DNA of 40,035 bases, taken from assembly GCF_002291145.1 (NCBI RefSeq), contig NZ_NTGE01000145.1, forward strand, positions 1 through 40,035, in the 5' to 3' direction. The translations under genes and the position numbers were made by a program. The DNA is from Streptomyces sp. SA15 (lineage in GTDB: Bacteria; Actinomycetota; Actinomycetes; Streptomycetales; Streptomycetaceae). Under the pieces are notes generated by a model, which searched no databases, was not told where the DNA came from, and saw only the letters and a program-made list of their open reading frames with translations. Shown in pieces: positions 22,650-30,100 of the stretch (position 1 is the first letter of the stretch; the number at the start of each line of letters is the position of its first letter).

Positions 22650-24526
22650 CCACCGAAACTGAAAGCGCCGTGTCCGTGCGCAGGTCTCCGCTCCGCAAGC
22701 TGCTCAAGGACCCGCAGGCCGTCATCAGCGCGAGCCTCCTGCTGATCGTCGTCCTGCTGGGCCTGCTGCGCCCGCTGATCACCGACCACGGCCCGGGCGC
22801 CGCCTCCCTCGACGCGGTCAACGCCGGTGCCGGCAGCTACGGTTACCTGCTGGGCGGCGACAAGAGCGGGCGTGACATCCTCGCGCGGCTGCTGGCCTCC
22901 ATCAACACCAGCGTGATCTCCGCGCTCATCGGCGTGAGTATCGCCCTGGCCATCGGCGTCACCTTCGGGCTGATCGGCGGCTACTTCGGGCGCCGCGTCC
23001 GAGGCGTCACCGAGTGGGTCTTCAGCCTCGTCATGACCTTCCCCGGTCTGCTGCTGCTCATCGTGCTGCTGCCGGTGACGGGCGGCGACTACCGCGCCAC
23101 GATGCTGATCTTCGGCGTGCTGCTGTCGCCCGGCATCTACCGCCTCGTCCGCAACCTCGTCCTTGGCGTGAAGAACGAGCTGTACGTGGACGCCGCCCGC
23201 GTCTCGGGCCTGCCCGACCGGCGGATCCTGCGTCGGCACGTGCTCTGCGTGGTCCGCGGACCGGTCGTCATCGCCACCGCCTTCCTGGCCGGATCCTCCA
23301 TCGCCGTCCAGTCGGGGCTCGCCTTCCTCGGCGTCGGATCCAGTTCGGTCCCCAGCTTCGGCGCGATGATCTCCGAGGGGTTCGCCAACCTCTACGAGGA
23401 ACCCCTGCAGTTCCTCTGGCCGAGCCTGATGCTCGGCATCATCACCGCCTCGCTGGTGCTGCTCGGCAACTCGATGCGGGATGCCCTGGAGGGCGGGAGG
23501 CCCACACCGTCCCGGATCGCAGCCCCCGATCGTCGGCCGACGGCCACCGTCTCAGGCACCTCCGCCGGATTGCTGGCCGTGGAGGACCTCGCCATCGCCT
23601 ATCCGACACCGTCGGGCGAGCTGAAGGAGGTCGTCAGCGGCGTCACCCTGAGCCTGGAAGCGGGACAGACGCTCGGTCTCGTCGGCGAGTCGGGCTCGGG
23701 CAAGACCCAGACCGCGTTCGCCGTGCTCGGAGTTCTGCCGGCCGAGGCGGTCGTCACCCGGGGGTCGATCCGGCTCGACGGGCGTGAGCTCCTCGGCCTG
23801 AGCGAGGGCGAACTGCGCGCGGTGCGCGGGCGGTCCATCGCGTATGTGCCACAGGAACCGATGTCCAACCTCGACCCCCACTTCACCGTGGGAGCACAGC
23901 TCGTCGAGGGCCTGCGTGCGGCTTCCCCGGCGATGTCGCGGAGTGCGGCGCGCGAGCGCGTTCTCGCTCTCCTCGACCGGGTGGGCATTCCGGACCCGCA
24001 GCGCACCTTCTCCTCCTATCCGCACCAGATCTCCGGCGGCATGGCCCAGCGCGTGCTTATCGCCGGCGCGGTGGCGAGCCGTCCGCTGCTGCTCATCGCC
24101 GACGAGCCGACGACAGCGCTCGACGTCACCGTGCAGGCGGAGGTCCTCGACCTGCTGCGCGACCTGCAGAAGGAACTGAACATGGCGGTTCTCCTGGTGA
24201 CCCACAACTTCGGTGTGGTCGCGGACATCTGCAACCGCGTCGCCGTCATGCAGCAGGGCCGGACCGTCGAGACCGGTGACGTGCTCGACCTCTTCGCCGG
24301 CCCTCGGCATGCCTACACCCGGATGCTGCTGGATTCCATCCTCGACGAGCAGACCGTGCGCACCGACCGGCCGGCCGCGCGGACGCTCAAGAGGCAGACG
24401 CTCAAGACGGAGCCGGTCGAGACGGAGCCGGTCGAGACGGAGCCGGTCGAGACGGAGCCGGTCGAGACGGAGCCGGTCGAGACGGAGCCGGTCGAGACGG
24501 AGCCGGTCGAGACGGAGGCGCGATGA
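22646..24526 (+). CDS. Fused ABC permease (DppC type) and ATPase (DppD type) with (TEPVE)7 tail
   Basis: 626 aa, two transporter subunits in one chain. Residues about 25-285 form the second permease: five or six helices, EAA loop YVDAARVSGLPDRRILRRH at 180-198. A linker of about 25 residues leads to an ABC ATPase (about 310-560) with Walker A GESGSGKT (347-354), signature ISGGMAQR (462-469) and Walker B LLLIADEPTT. Such fusions occur in actinobacteria. Unusually, the C-terminus is seven exact copies of Thr-Glu-Pro-Val-Glu from a 15-bp DNA repeat. The TTG start overlaps the previous stop and has GAGGAT upstream. The stop overlaps the next ATG (ATGA). Confidence 0.93.
   Translation: MTTETESAVSVRRSPLRKLLKDPQAVISASLLLIVVLLGLLRPLITDHGPGAASLDAVNAGAGSYGYLLGGDKSGRDILARLLASINTSVISALIGVSIALAIGVTFGLIGGYFGRRVRGVTEWVFSLVMTFPGLLLLIVLLPVTGGDYRATMLIFGVLLSPGIYRLVRNLVLGVKNELYVDAARVSGLPDRRILRRHVLCVVRGPVVIATAFLAGSSIAVQSGLAFLGVGSSSVPSFGAMISEGFANLYEEPLQFLWPSLMLGIITASLVLLGNSMRDALEGGRPTPSRIAAPDRRPTATVSGTSAGLLAVEDLAIAYPTPSGELKEVVSGVTLSLEAGQTLGLVGESGSGKTQTAFAVLGVLPAEAVVTRGSIRLDGRELLGLSEGELRAVRGRSIAYVPQEPMSNLDPHFTVGAQLVEGLRAASPAMSRSAARERVLALLDRVGIPDPQRTFSSYPHQISGGMAQRVLIAGAVASRPLLLIADEPTTALDVTVQAEVLDLLRDLQKELNMAVLLVTHNFGVVADICNRVAVMQQGRTVETGDVLDLFAGPRHAYTRMLLDSILDEQTVRTDRPAARTLKRQTLKTEPVETEPVETEPVETEPVETEPVETEPVETEPVETEAR
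24407..24511 (+). repeat. Seven tandem 15-bp repeats coding for TEPVE
   Basis: Unit ACGGAGCCGGTCGAG, seven copies with no visible substitution, in frame at the 3' end of the permease/ATPase gene, followed by a partial unit ACGGAGG. Sequence identity between copies indicates recent expansion by slippage or unequal recombination. A change in copy number never shifts the frame because the unit is five codons. Confidence 0.95.
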
Positions 24527-25362
24527 CGACGGCCCTGCTCGACGTGAGCGACCTGCGCGTGGTGTACCCGGGACACGGCTTCCGCGCCCGCCCGCACGAG
24601 GTCCTGCACGGCGTGACCTTGCAGGTGGACGAAAGCGAGACGCTCGGCATCGTCGGCGAGTCCGGATCCGGCAAGACGACCATCGGCCGGGCAGTGCTCG
24701 GCCTGGTCAGGCCCACCGGCGGACGCATCGACTTCCTCGGCCAGGACATCACCCACCGCACCCCGAAGGAGCGCCGCGCCCTCGCCCGCTACATCCAGGT
24801 CGTCTTCCAGGACCCGTACTCCTCGCTCAACCCCGCGCTCACCATCGGCGACATCCTCGGCGAGCCCCTCGTGGTACAGGGGGCGAGCCCACGAGGCGCC
24901 CGAGCACGCGTAGGCGAGCTTCTGGACCAGGTGGGACTGCCGACGGACGCCTCCGAACGGCTGCCCCGCGAGTTCAGCGGCGGTCAGCGCCAGCGTGTCG
25001 CGATCGCCCGGGCGCTTGCCCCGGGACCGAAGCTGATCGTCTGTGACGAGCCCGTCTCCGCGCTCGACCTCTCGACGCAGGCCCGCGTGCTCGACCTCCT
25101 CGTCGACATCCAGCGGCGCACCGGTGTCGCGTACCTCTTCGTCTCGCACGATCTCGCGGTGATCCGGCATGTGAGCCACCGGGTGAGTGTGGTCCACGGC
25201 GGCGACATCGTCGAGACCGGTCCGGCCGACAAGGTCACCTCAACCCCCGAACACCCCTACACGCGGCGCCTGTTGCTCGCCGCCCCGGTCGCGGACCCGG
25301 TGGAGCAGCGCAGGCGGCGCGAGGAGCGGCAGCGCCTGGCTGCAGCAGCCCCTCCGGCATGA
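24523..25362 (+). CDS. ABC transporter ATP-binding protein, DppF type
   Basis: 279 aa, the second ATPase of a peptide/oligosaccharide-type importer. Walker A GESGSGKT is at 45-52, the Q-loop is in VVFQDPYSSLNP, the signature FSGGQRQR is at 151-158 and Walker B LIVCDEPVSALD starts at 171. The oligopeptide/dipeptide C-terminal region HPYTRRLLLAAP is present. The tail RRREERQRLAAAAPPA is basic. The ATGA overlap with the preceding gene implies translational coupling. It pairs with the ATPase domain of the fused protein to power uptake. A GH1 gene follows after 34 bp. Confidence 0.94.
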   Translation: MTTALLDVSDLRVVYPGHGFRARPHEVLHGVTLQVDESETLGIVGESGSGKTTIGRAVLGLVRPTGGRIDFLGQDITHRTPKERRALARYIQVVFQDPYSSLNPALTIGDILGEPLVVQGASPRGARARVGELLDQVGLPTDASERLPREFSGGQRQRVAIARALAPGPKLIVCDEPVSALDLSTQARVLDLLVDIQRRTGVAYLFVSHDLAVIRHVSHRVSVVHGGDIVETGPADKVTSTPEHPYTRRLLLAAPVADPVEQRRRREERQRLAAAAPPA

Positions 25363-25396
25363 GCACCACTCATCTTCCGACACAAGGGAATTGGCG

Positions 25397-26605
25397 ATGA
25401 CCCAACTCGTATCCGGTTTTCTCTGGGGTGCGGCCACCGCTCCCCACCAGGTGGAGGGCAACAACCTCAACAGCGACTTCTGGGCCACCGAGCAGCTCAT
25501 GCCCGGCATGGAGGCGAGCGGTGACGCGATCGACAGCTACCACCGCTACGCCGAGGACATGCGCCTGCTGGCCGACGCGGGCCTGACCTCCTACCGCTTC
25601 GGCATCGAGTGGGCGCGCATCGAGCCCGTCCCGGGCCGGATCTCCCGCGCCGAACTCGCCCACTACCGCCGGATGATTGACACCGCCCGCGACCTCGGCC
25701 TCGAACCAGTGATCACCCTGCACCACTTCACCAACCCCAAATGGTTCGCCGACGAAGGCGGCTGGACGGGGGAGCGGGCCGTCGAGCGCTTCCAGGCGTA
25801 CGTCCGGGCGGCCACGAGCATCCTCGACGACGTCAAGTGGGTCTGCACCATGAACGAGCCGAACATGCTGGCGATCATGGTGGGGATGAGCCGCCTCCTG
25901 CGGTCACCGGACGCGCCCACGTCTGCCAAGGACTGGATGAGCCCGACCGTCGAGGGCGCCGCGCGCCCGGTTCTGCCGAACCCCGACCCGCAGATCGGCC
26001 GGCGGCTCATCGAAGCCCACCACGCCGCCCGCGAGATCGTCAGGAAGCACACGGACGCGGCCGTCGGCTGGACGGTGGCCTGCCAGGCCCTCACCGCGAC
26101 CTCCGGCAACGAGGACAAGCTGCGCGAACTGCGGTACGTCCGTGAGGACCTGTACCTCGAAGCGGCGCGCGAGGACGACTTCATCGGGGTGCAGTCGTAC
26201 TCCAGCCAGGCCGTCGACGAGAACGGCATCGTCCCCCACCCGCTGGGCCCCGACACCACGCTCACCGGCAACGCCTACCGGCCCGACGCGATCGGCATCG
26301 CGGTACGGCACGTCTGGGAGGCGACCGGCGGCACTCCCGTCCTGATCACCGAGAACGGCATCGCCACCGCCGACGACGAGCAGCGGATCCGCTACACCAA
26401 GGAGGCGCTCGGCCACCTCTTCGCCGCCATCGACGACGGCATCGACGTCCGCGGCTACCTCCACTGGAGCGCCCTGGACAACTACGAATGGGGCCACTGG
26501 GGACCGACGTTCGGCCTGATCGCCGTCGACCGCGAGACCTTCGAGCGCCACCCCAAGCGGAGCCTGGCCTGGCTGGGCGAGGTCGCGCGGCGCGGACGCC
26601 CGTGA
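25397..26605 (+). CDS. Glycoside hydrolase family 1 beta-glycosidase
   Basis: 402 aa, slightly shorter than the usual 440-480. It hydrolyses terminal beta-glucosidic or related bonds with retention. The acid/base is Glu154 in TMNEPN and the nucleophile Glu319 in ITENG. The substrate-binding opening FLWGAATAPHQVEG and the C-terminal WSALDNYEWGHWG are present. There is no signal peptide, so it acts in the cytoplasm on imported material. AAGGGA lies upstream of the ATG. It follows the ABC genes in the same operon. The exact glycone specificity (glucose, galactose, 6-deoxy sugar) cannot be read from the sequence. Confidence 0.93.
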   Translation: MTQLVSGFLWGAATAPHQVEGNNLNSDFWATEQLMPGMEASGDAIDSYHRYAEDMRLLADAGLTSYRFGIEWARIEPVPGRISRAELAHYRRMIDTARDLGLEPVITLHHFTNPKWFADEGGWTGERAVERFQAYVRAATSILDDVKWVCTMNEPNMLAIMVGMSRLLRSPDAPTSAKDWMSPTVEGAARPVLPNPDPQIGRRLIEAHHAAREIVRKHTDAAVGWTVACQALTATSGNEDKLRELRYVREDLYLEAAREDDFIGVQSYSSQAVDENGIVPHPLGPDTTLTGNAYRPDAIGIAVRHVWEATGGTPVLITENGIATADDEQRIRYTKEALGHLFAAIDDGIDVRGYLHWSALDNYEWGHWGPTFGLIAVDRETFERHPKRSLAWLGEVARRGRP

Positions 26606-26634
26606 CGAGCGTCCCCACATCGGAGAGGAACCCG

Positions 26635-28494
26635 ATGCTGAAACCCCGATCGACCGCCACCCGCGAACTGGTCAGCCTCGACGGAACCTGGAGGTTCGCC
26701 GTCGACACGGCCGTGGGCGAGCGTCCCTGGACCGCCCCCCTCGAAACCAGGCTCGAAGCCCCGGTACCGGCCAGCTACAACGACCTGTTCACCGACAGCG
26801 CCATCCGCGACCACGTCGGCTGGGTCTGGTACCAGCGCAGAGTACGTGTGCCGCGCGGCTGGACCGACGACCGCGTCGTCCTGCGCGTCGACGCCGCCAC
26901 CCACCAGGGCCGCGTGTACGTCGACGACGTCCTGGTCGCCGAACACGTCGGCGGCTACACGCCGTTCGAAGCCGACATCACCAACCACGTACGTGCCGGC
27001 CAGGAGTTCCGCCTCACGATCGGCGTCAACAACGAGCTGACCAACACCACCATCCCGCCCGGCACGATCACGGTGAGTCAGGACGGGCGCCGCAAGCAGA
27101 CGTACCTGCACGACTTCTACAACTACGCCGGCCTGGCCCGCTCGGTGTGGCTGTACAGCGTGCCCGCCGTGCACATCGCCGACGTCACGATCGTGACCGG
27201 CCTCGACGGCACCAGCGGAACGGTCGAGTACGAGGTCGCCACCAGCACACCCGCGCATGTCCGAGTCCGTGTCCTTGACGCGTCGGGAGCCGAGGTCGCG
27301 GAGTCCGACGGGGCGAGCGGGACCCTACGCATCGAGGACGTGACACCGTGGCGCCCGGGCGCGGCCTACCTGTACGACCTGGTCGCCGAGGTGCTGGACG
27401 GTGACGACGTGGTGGACACCTACGCCCAGCCGTTCGGCGTACGCACGGTCGAGGTCAGCGGCACCCGATTCCTCATCAACGGCGAGCCGTTCTACTTCAC
27501 CGGCTTCGGCAGGCACGAGGACACCCCGGTGCGCGGCAAGGGCCACGACGACGCCTACCTGGTCCACGACTTCCAGCTCATGGAGTGGGTCGGCGCCAAC
27601 TCCTTCCGCACCTCGCACTACCCGTACGCCGAGGAGGTCCTCGACTTCGCCGACCGGCACGGCATCGTCGTCATCGACGAGACGGCGGCCGTCGGCCTCA
27701 ACCTGGCCGTCGAGGCCGGGCTCACGGGTGCACCGCCACGCCCCACCTTCTCGCCGGACACCGTCAACGACGACACCCGTGCCGCCCACGCCCAGGCCAT
27801 CAGGGAACTCATCGCCCGCGACAAGAACCACCCCAGTGTGGTGATGTGGTGCATCGCCAACGAGCCGTCCTCCAACGAGGAGGGCGCCCGCGAATACTTC
27901 GAGCCGCTCCTCGAACTCACCCGCAAGCTGGACCCCACCCGTCCCGTCTGCTACGCCGCCGTGATGTTCGCGACGGCCGCCAACGACGGCATCGCCGACC
28001 TGTTCGACGTCCTGTGCATCAACCGCTACTACGGCTGGTACGTCGCGACGGGCGACCTGGTCACCGCCGAGGCCTACCTGGAGGGCGACCTGCGTGGCTG
28101 GGCCGCGAAGTTCGGCAAGCCGATCATCATGAGCGAGTACGGAGCGGACACCCTACCCGGGCTGCACTCGGTGTGGGACCAGCCGTGGACGGAGGAGTAC
28201 CAGGCCGCGTACCTGGCCGCGAACCACCGCGTCTTCGACCGGATCGCTGAGGTCGTCGGCGAACACGTCTGGAACTTCGCCGACTTCCAGACGTCGAACG
28301 GCATCCACCGTGTCGACGGCAACAGGAAGGGCGTCTTCACCCGCGACCGGCGGCCCAAGGCGGCCGCGCATGCCCTCCGGGCACGGTGGCGTGAGATCGC
28401 AGGCAGCAAACCGGCGGGTGGGCAGGACGCCGCGCGCCAGTTCCCGCCCGGTGCACGGGATGAGTTGAACGGGGAAGGCGGGACGGCCCGGTGA
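26635..28494 (+). CDS. uidA: Beta-glucuronidase, GH2
   Basis: 619 aa, full length for UidA. The domains are the GH2 sugar-binding domain (about 12-180), the immunoglobulin-like domain (182-272) and the TIM barrel (274-580). The acid/base is Glu410 (ANEPSSNEEGAREYF) and the nucleophile Glu501 (MSEYGADT). The N-x-K motif that recognises the glucuronate carboxylate is present at Asn563/Lys565 (GNRKGVFTRDRRPK), which separates it from beta-galactosidases. No signal peptide, so it is cytoplasmic. GGAGAGGA precedes ATG 26635. Stop and next start overlap (GTGA). It releases glucuronic acid from imported beta-glucuronides. Confidence 0.94.
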   Translation: MLKPRSTATRELVSLDGTWRFAVDTAVGERPWTAPLETRLEAPVPASYNDLFTDSAIRDHVGWVWYQRRVRVPRGWTDDRVVLRVDAATHQGRVYVDDVLVAEHVGGYTPFEADITNHVRAGQEFRLTIGVNNELTNTTIPPGTITVSQDGRRKQTYLHDFYNYAGLARSVWLYSVPAVHIADVTIVTGLDGTSGTVEYEVATSTPAHVRVRVLDASGAEVAESDGASGTLRIEDVTPWRPGAAYLYDLVAEVLDGDDVVDTYAQPFGVRTVEVSGTRFLINGEPFYFTGFGRHEDTPVRGKGHDDAYLVHDFQLMEWVGANSFRTSHYPYAEEVLDFADRHGIVVIDETAAVGLNLAVEAGLTGAPPRPTFSPDTVNDDTRAAHAQAIRELIARDKNHPSVVMWCIANEPSSNEEGAREYFEPLLELTRKLDPTRPVCYAAVMFATAANDGIADLFDVLCINRYYGWYVATGDLVTAEAYLEGDLRGWAAKFGKPIIMSEYGADTLPGLHSVWDQPWTEEYQAAYLAANHRVFDRIAEVVGEHVWNFADFQTSNGIHRVDGNRKGVFTRDRRPKAAAHALRARWREIAGSKPAGGQDAARQFPPGARDELNGEGGTAR

Positions 28495-29300
28495 GTGTGG
28501 AGATGCACAACGCTGTAGCGGTGGTCACGGGTGCGGGCAGCGGTATCGGCCGCGCCACGGCCCACTCGCTCGCCCGACGCGGCGCCCGGGTCGTGGTCAC
28601 CGACATCGACAGGGACCGGGCCGGCACCGTCGCCGGTGAACTCGGCGAGCGGGGCGTCGCCGCGGTCTGCGACGTCACGAGCCTGGACGACCTCCGAGCG
28701 GTCCGCGACCTGGCGCTGGACCGCTTCGGTCGCGTCGATGTCGTCATGAACAACGTGGGGATCCTCGCGGTCGGCCCCGTCGAGGACATCCCTCTCGACG
28801 CCTGGCAGCGCGTGATCGACGTCAACCTGCTGGGCATCGTACGCAGCAACCTGGTCTTCCTTCCCCTGCTCCTCGACCAGGGATCCGGCCATGTGGTCAA
28901 CACCGCCTCCACGGCGGGACTGCTGCCCTACGGTTTCGGTCAGATGCCGTACACCGCGACCAAGCACGCGGTGGTCGGCCTGTCCGAGTCCCTCGCCCTG
29001 TATCTGCGGCCGCGCGGCATCGGAGTCTCCTGCCTGTGCCCGGCAGGCGTGGCCACCAACATCCTCGAACAGGTCACCTTCTACGGCGAGACGTCACCGC
29101 CGCAGGGGCCGGACACCCCGGTGCTCGACCCCACCACGGTCGGCGAACTCGTCGCCGACGGCATCACCGACAACCGCTTCCTCATTCTCACGGCACCGGA
29201 AATCGACGACGAGCTGCGCGAGCGCGGAGCCGACGTCGATGCCTACCTGTCCCGTCTGATCAAGGAGGTCATGCAGACACGCTCGACCGGTTCCGACTGA
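28491..29300 (+). CDS. Short-chain dehydrogenase/reductase
   Basis: 269 aa classical SDR. The cofactor motif TGAGSGIG is at 13-20. Asp38 and Asp40 after the second strand suggest NAD(H). NNVG is at 87-90. The catalytic triad is Ser140, Tyr154 and Lys158 (YTATK). It starts at GTG overlapping the uidA stop, so it is translated with the glycosidases. Its place at the end of a glycoside operon suggests it oxidises the released aglycone or a sugar. It could equally be a sugar-acid dehydrogenase. A related opening of SDRs acting on steroids or alcohols makes the substrate uncertain. Confidence 0.9.
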   Translation: MSVEMHNAVAVVTGAGSGIGRATAHSLARRGARVVVTDIDRDRAGTVAGELGERGVAAVCDVTSLDDLRAVRDLALDRFGRVDVVMNNVGILAVGPVEDIPLDAWQRVIDVNLLGIVRSNLVFLPLLLDQGSGHVVNTASTAGLLPYGFGQMPYTATKHAVVGLSESLALYLRPRGIGVSCLCPAGVATNILEQVTFYGETSPPQGPDTPVLDPTTVGELVADGITDNRFLILTAPEIDDELRERGADVDAYLSRLIKEVMQTRSTGSD

Positions 29301-29329
29301 GATGTGAGGCCGACACCGTCGGCCGACGG

Positions 29330-29760
29330 GGTCAGATGCGAGGACGGTCCTGCGGGTGATGCGCGGGTGATGCGCGGGTGGTCCAGCCCCTGCTCCGTGT
29401 CCCGCAATGGCGCGGCTGGTTCGCCGATCTGCCCGGCGTCGCGGGCGAACGCGGCGAACTTGGCCGCGTCCGGTGCCCGCGCAGCTGTTCGGCGCGGGTC
29501 TGGGCCTCGTGCTCGCGGGTGGCGAGTGTGAGGGGCTGTAGCGTCGCGCGTCCACCACCTGCGGACCACGCCAGGTGGGGGCGGCCGCGTCGGTGAACCG
29601 GCCGGCCATGACGTGGGTCATCGCCCAGTACACGCGCGAGGCCGAGGAGGCGGGCCGGCGGCTTGGGGCCCCGCACGAGCCGCCGGTGCAGTGGGCGTTC
29701 GCCGCGAGCGCGGCCACCGCGCTGACCAGCCCCAGCACGTCCACCGCAAGGCCGTGTTCG
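29330..29760 (-). pseudogene. Decayed minus-strand gene of unknown family
   Basis: In the 800-bp gap between the SDR and rhamnosidase, minus-strand segments with strong G/C third positions occur in successive frames: ASRVYWAMTHVMAGRFTDAA, then LATREHEAQTRAEQLR, then DAAKFAAFARDAGQIGEP. No single frame is continuous, so at least two frameshifts have broken a former gene. The second and third pieces look helical and charged, like the tail of a coiled-coil or DNA-handling protein, but I do not recognise the family. No transposase motifs or terminal repeats were found. Plus-strand frames also look fairly open here, which weakens the call. Confidence 0.35.
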
Positions 29761-29794
29761 CGGCAATGCCCCGGCGAAGAACCGGGCATTGCCG
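29761..29794. terminator. Strong hairpin upstream of the rhamnosidase promoter
   Basis: CGGCAATGCCCCGG (29761-29774) pairs with CCGGGCATTGCCG (29782-29794) with one bulged C, around a 7-base loop. It lies 460 bp after the SDR stop and before the rhamnosidase promoter. It may insulate the two transcription units or be a relic of the decayed gene. Confidence 0.5.
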
Positions 29795-29899
29795 TGGGCC
29801 GTGCCCCCAGGAACGGTTTCTCGCAGCGGTGCCGCCTTCGGCCCGGATGTCGTCGGGACGCCATCCTCGCCGCAGACCATTGTGTTTCGGCCGAGGTTG

Positions 29900-29938
29900 T
29901 TCATAAACTTTCCACTTGGAAGGTATTGAATCGTTTCA
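29900..29938 (+). promoter_or_regulatory. Promoter with LacI-family-like box before the rhamnosidase gene
   Basis: TTCATA (29900-29905), 18 bp, TATTGA (29924-29929) is a plausible promoter in an unusually AT-rich patch. TTTCCA-CT-TGGAA lies between the hexamers (29909-29919). TGAATCGTTTCA (29927-29938) overlaps the -10 and start: TGAA/TTCA arms around a central CG are the hallmark of LacI/GalR-family operators. Confidence 0.55.
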
Positions 29939-30100
29939 GGTTCGCCGCGTGATCGCCTGTTGCTGCCCTGCGCGTAGCCACGAGCACCCAGGTGTTTGGG
30001 GGGAGGGACACCCGTTCCAGCGCGGCACTACCTCACGGGGGCTTGTTCGCTGTCCCTTGCCCGCGCACGTCGTTGTGCGCTGACGAAAGGAATCTGAGCC

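Noticed and set aside
24313..25197. Antisense frames with VSTGS and RPAPS repeats
   Set aside because: They are only other readings of the 15-bp repeat that codes for TEPVE in the transporter.
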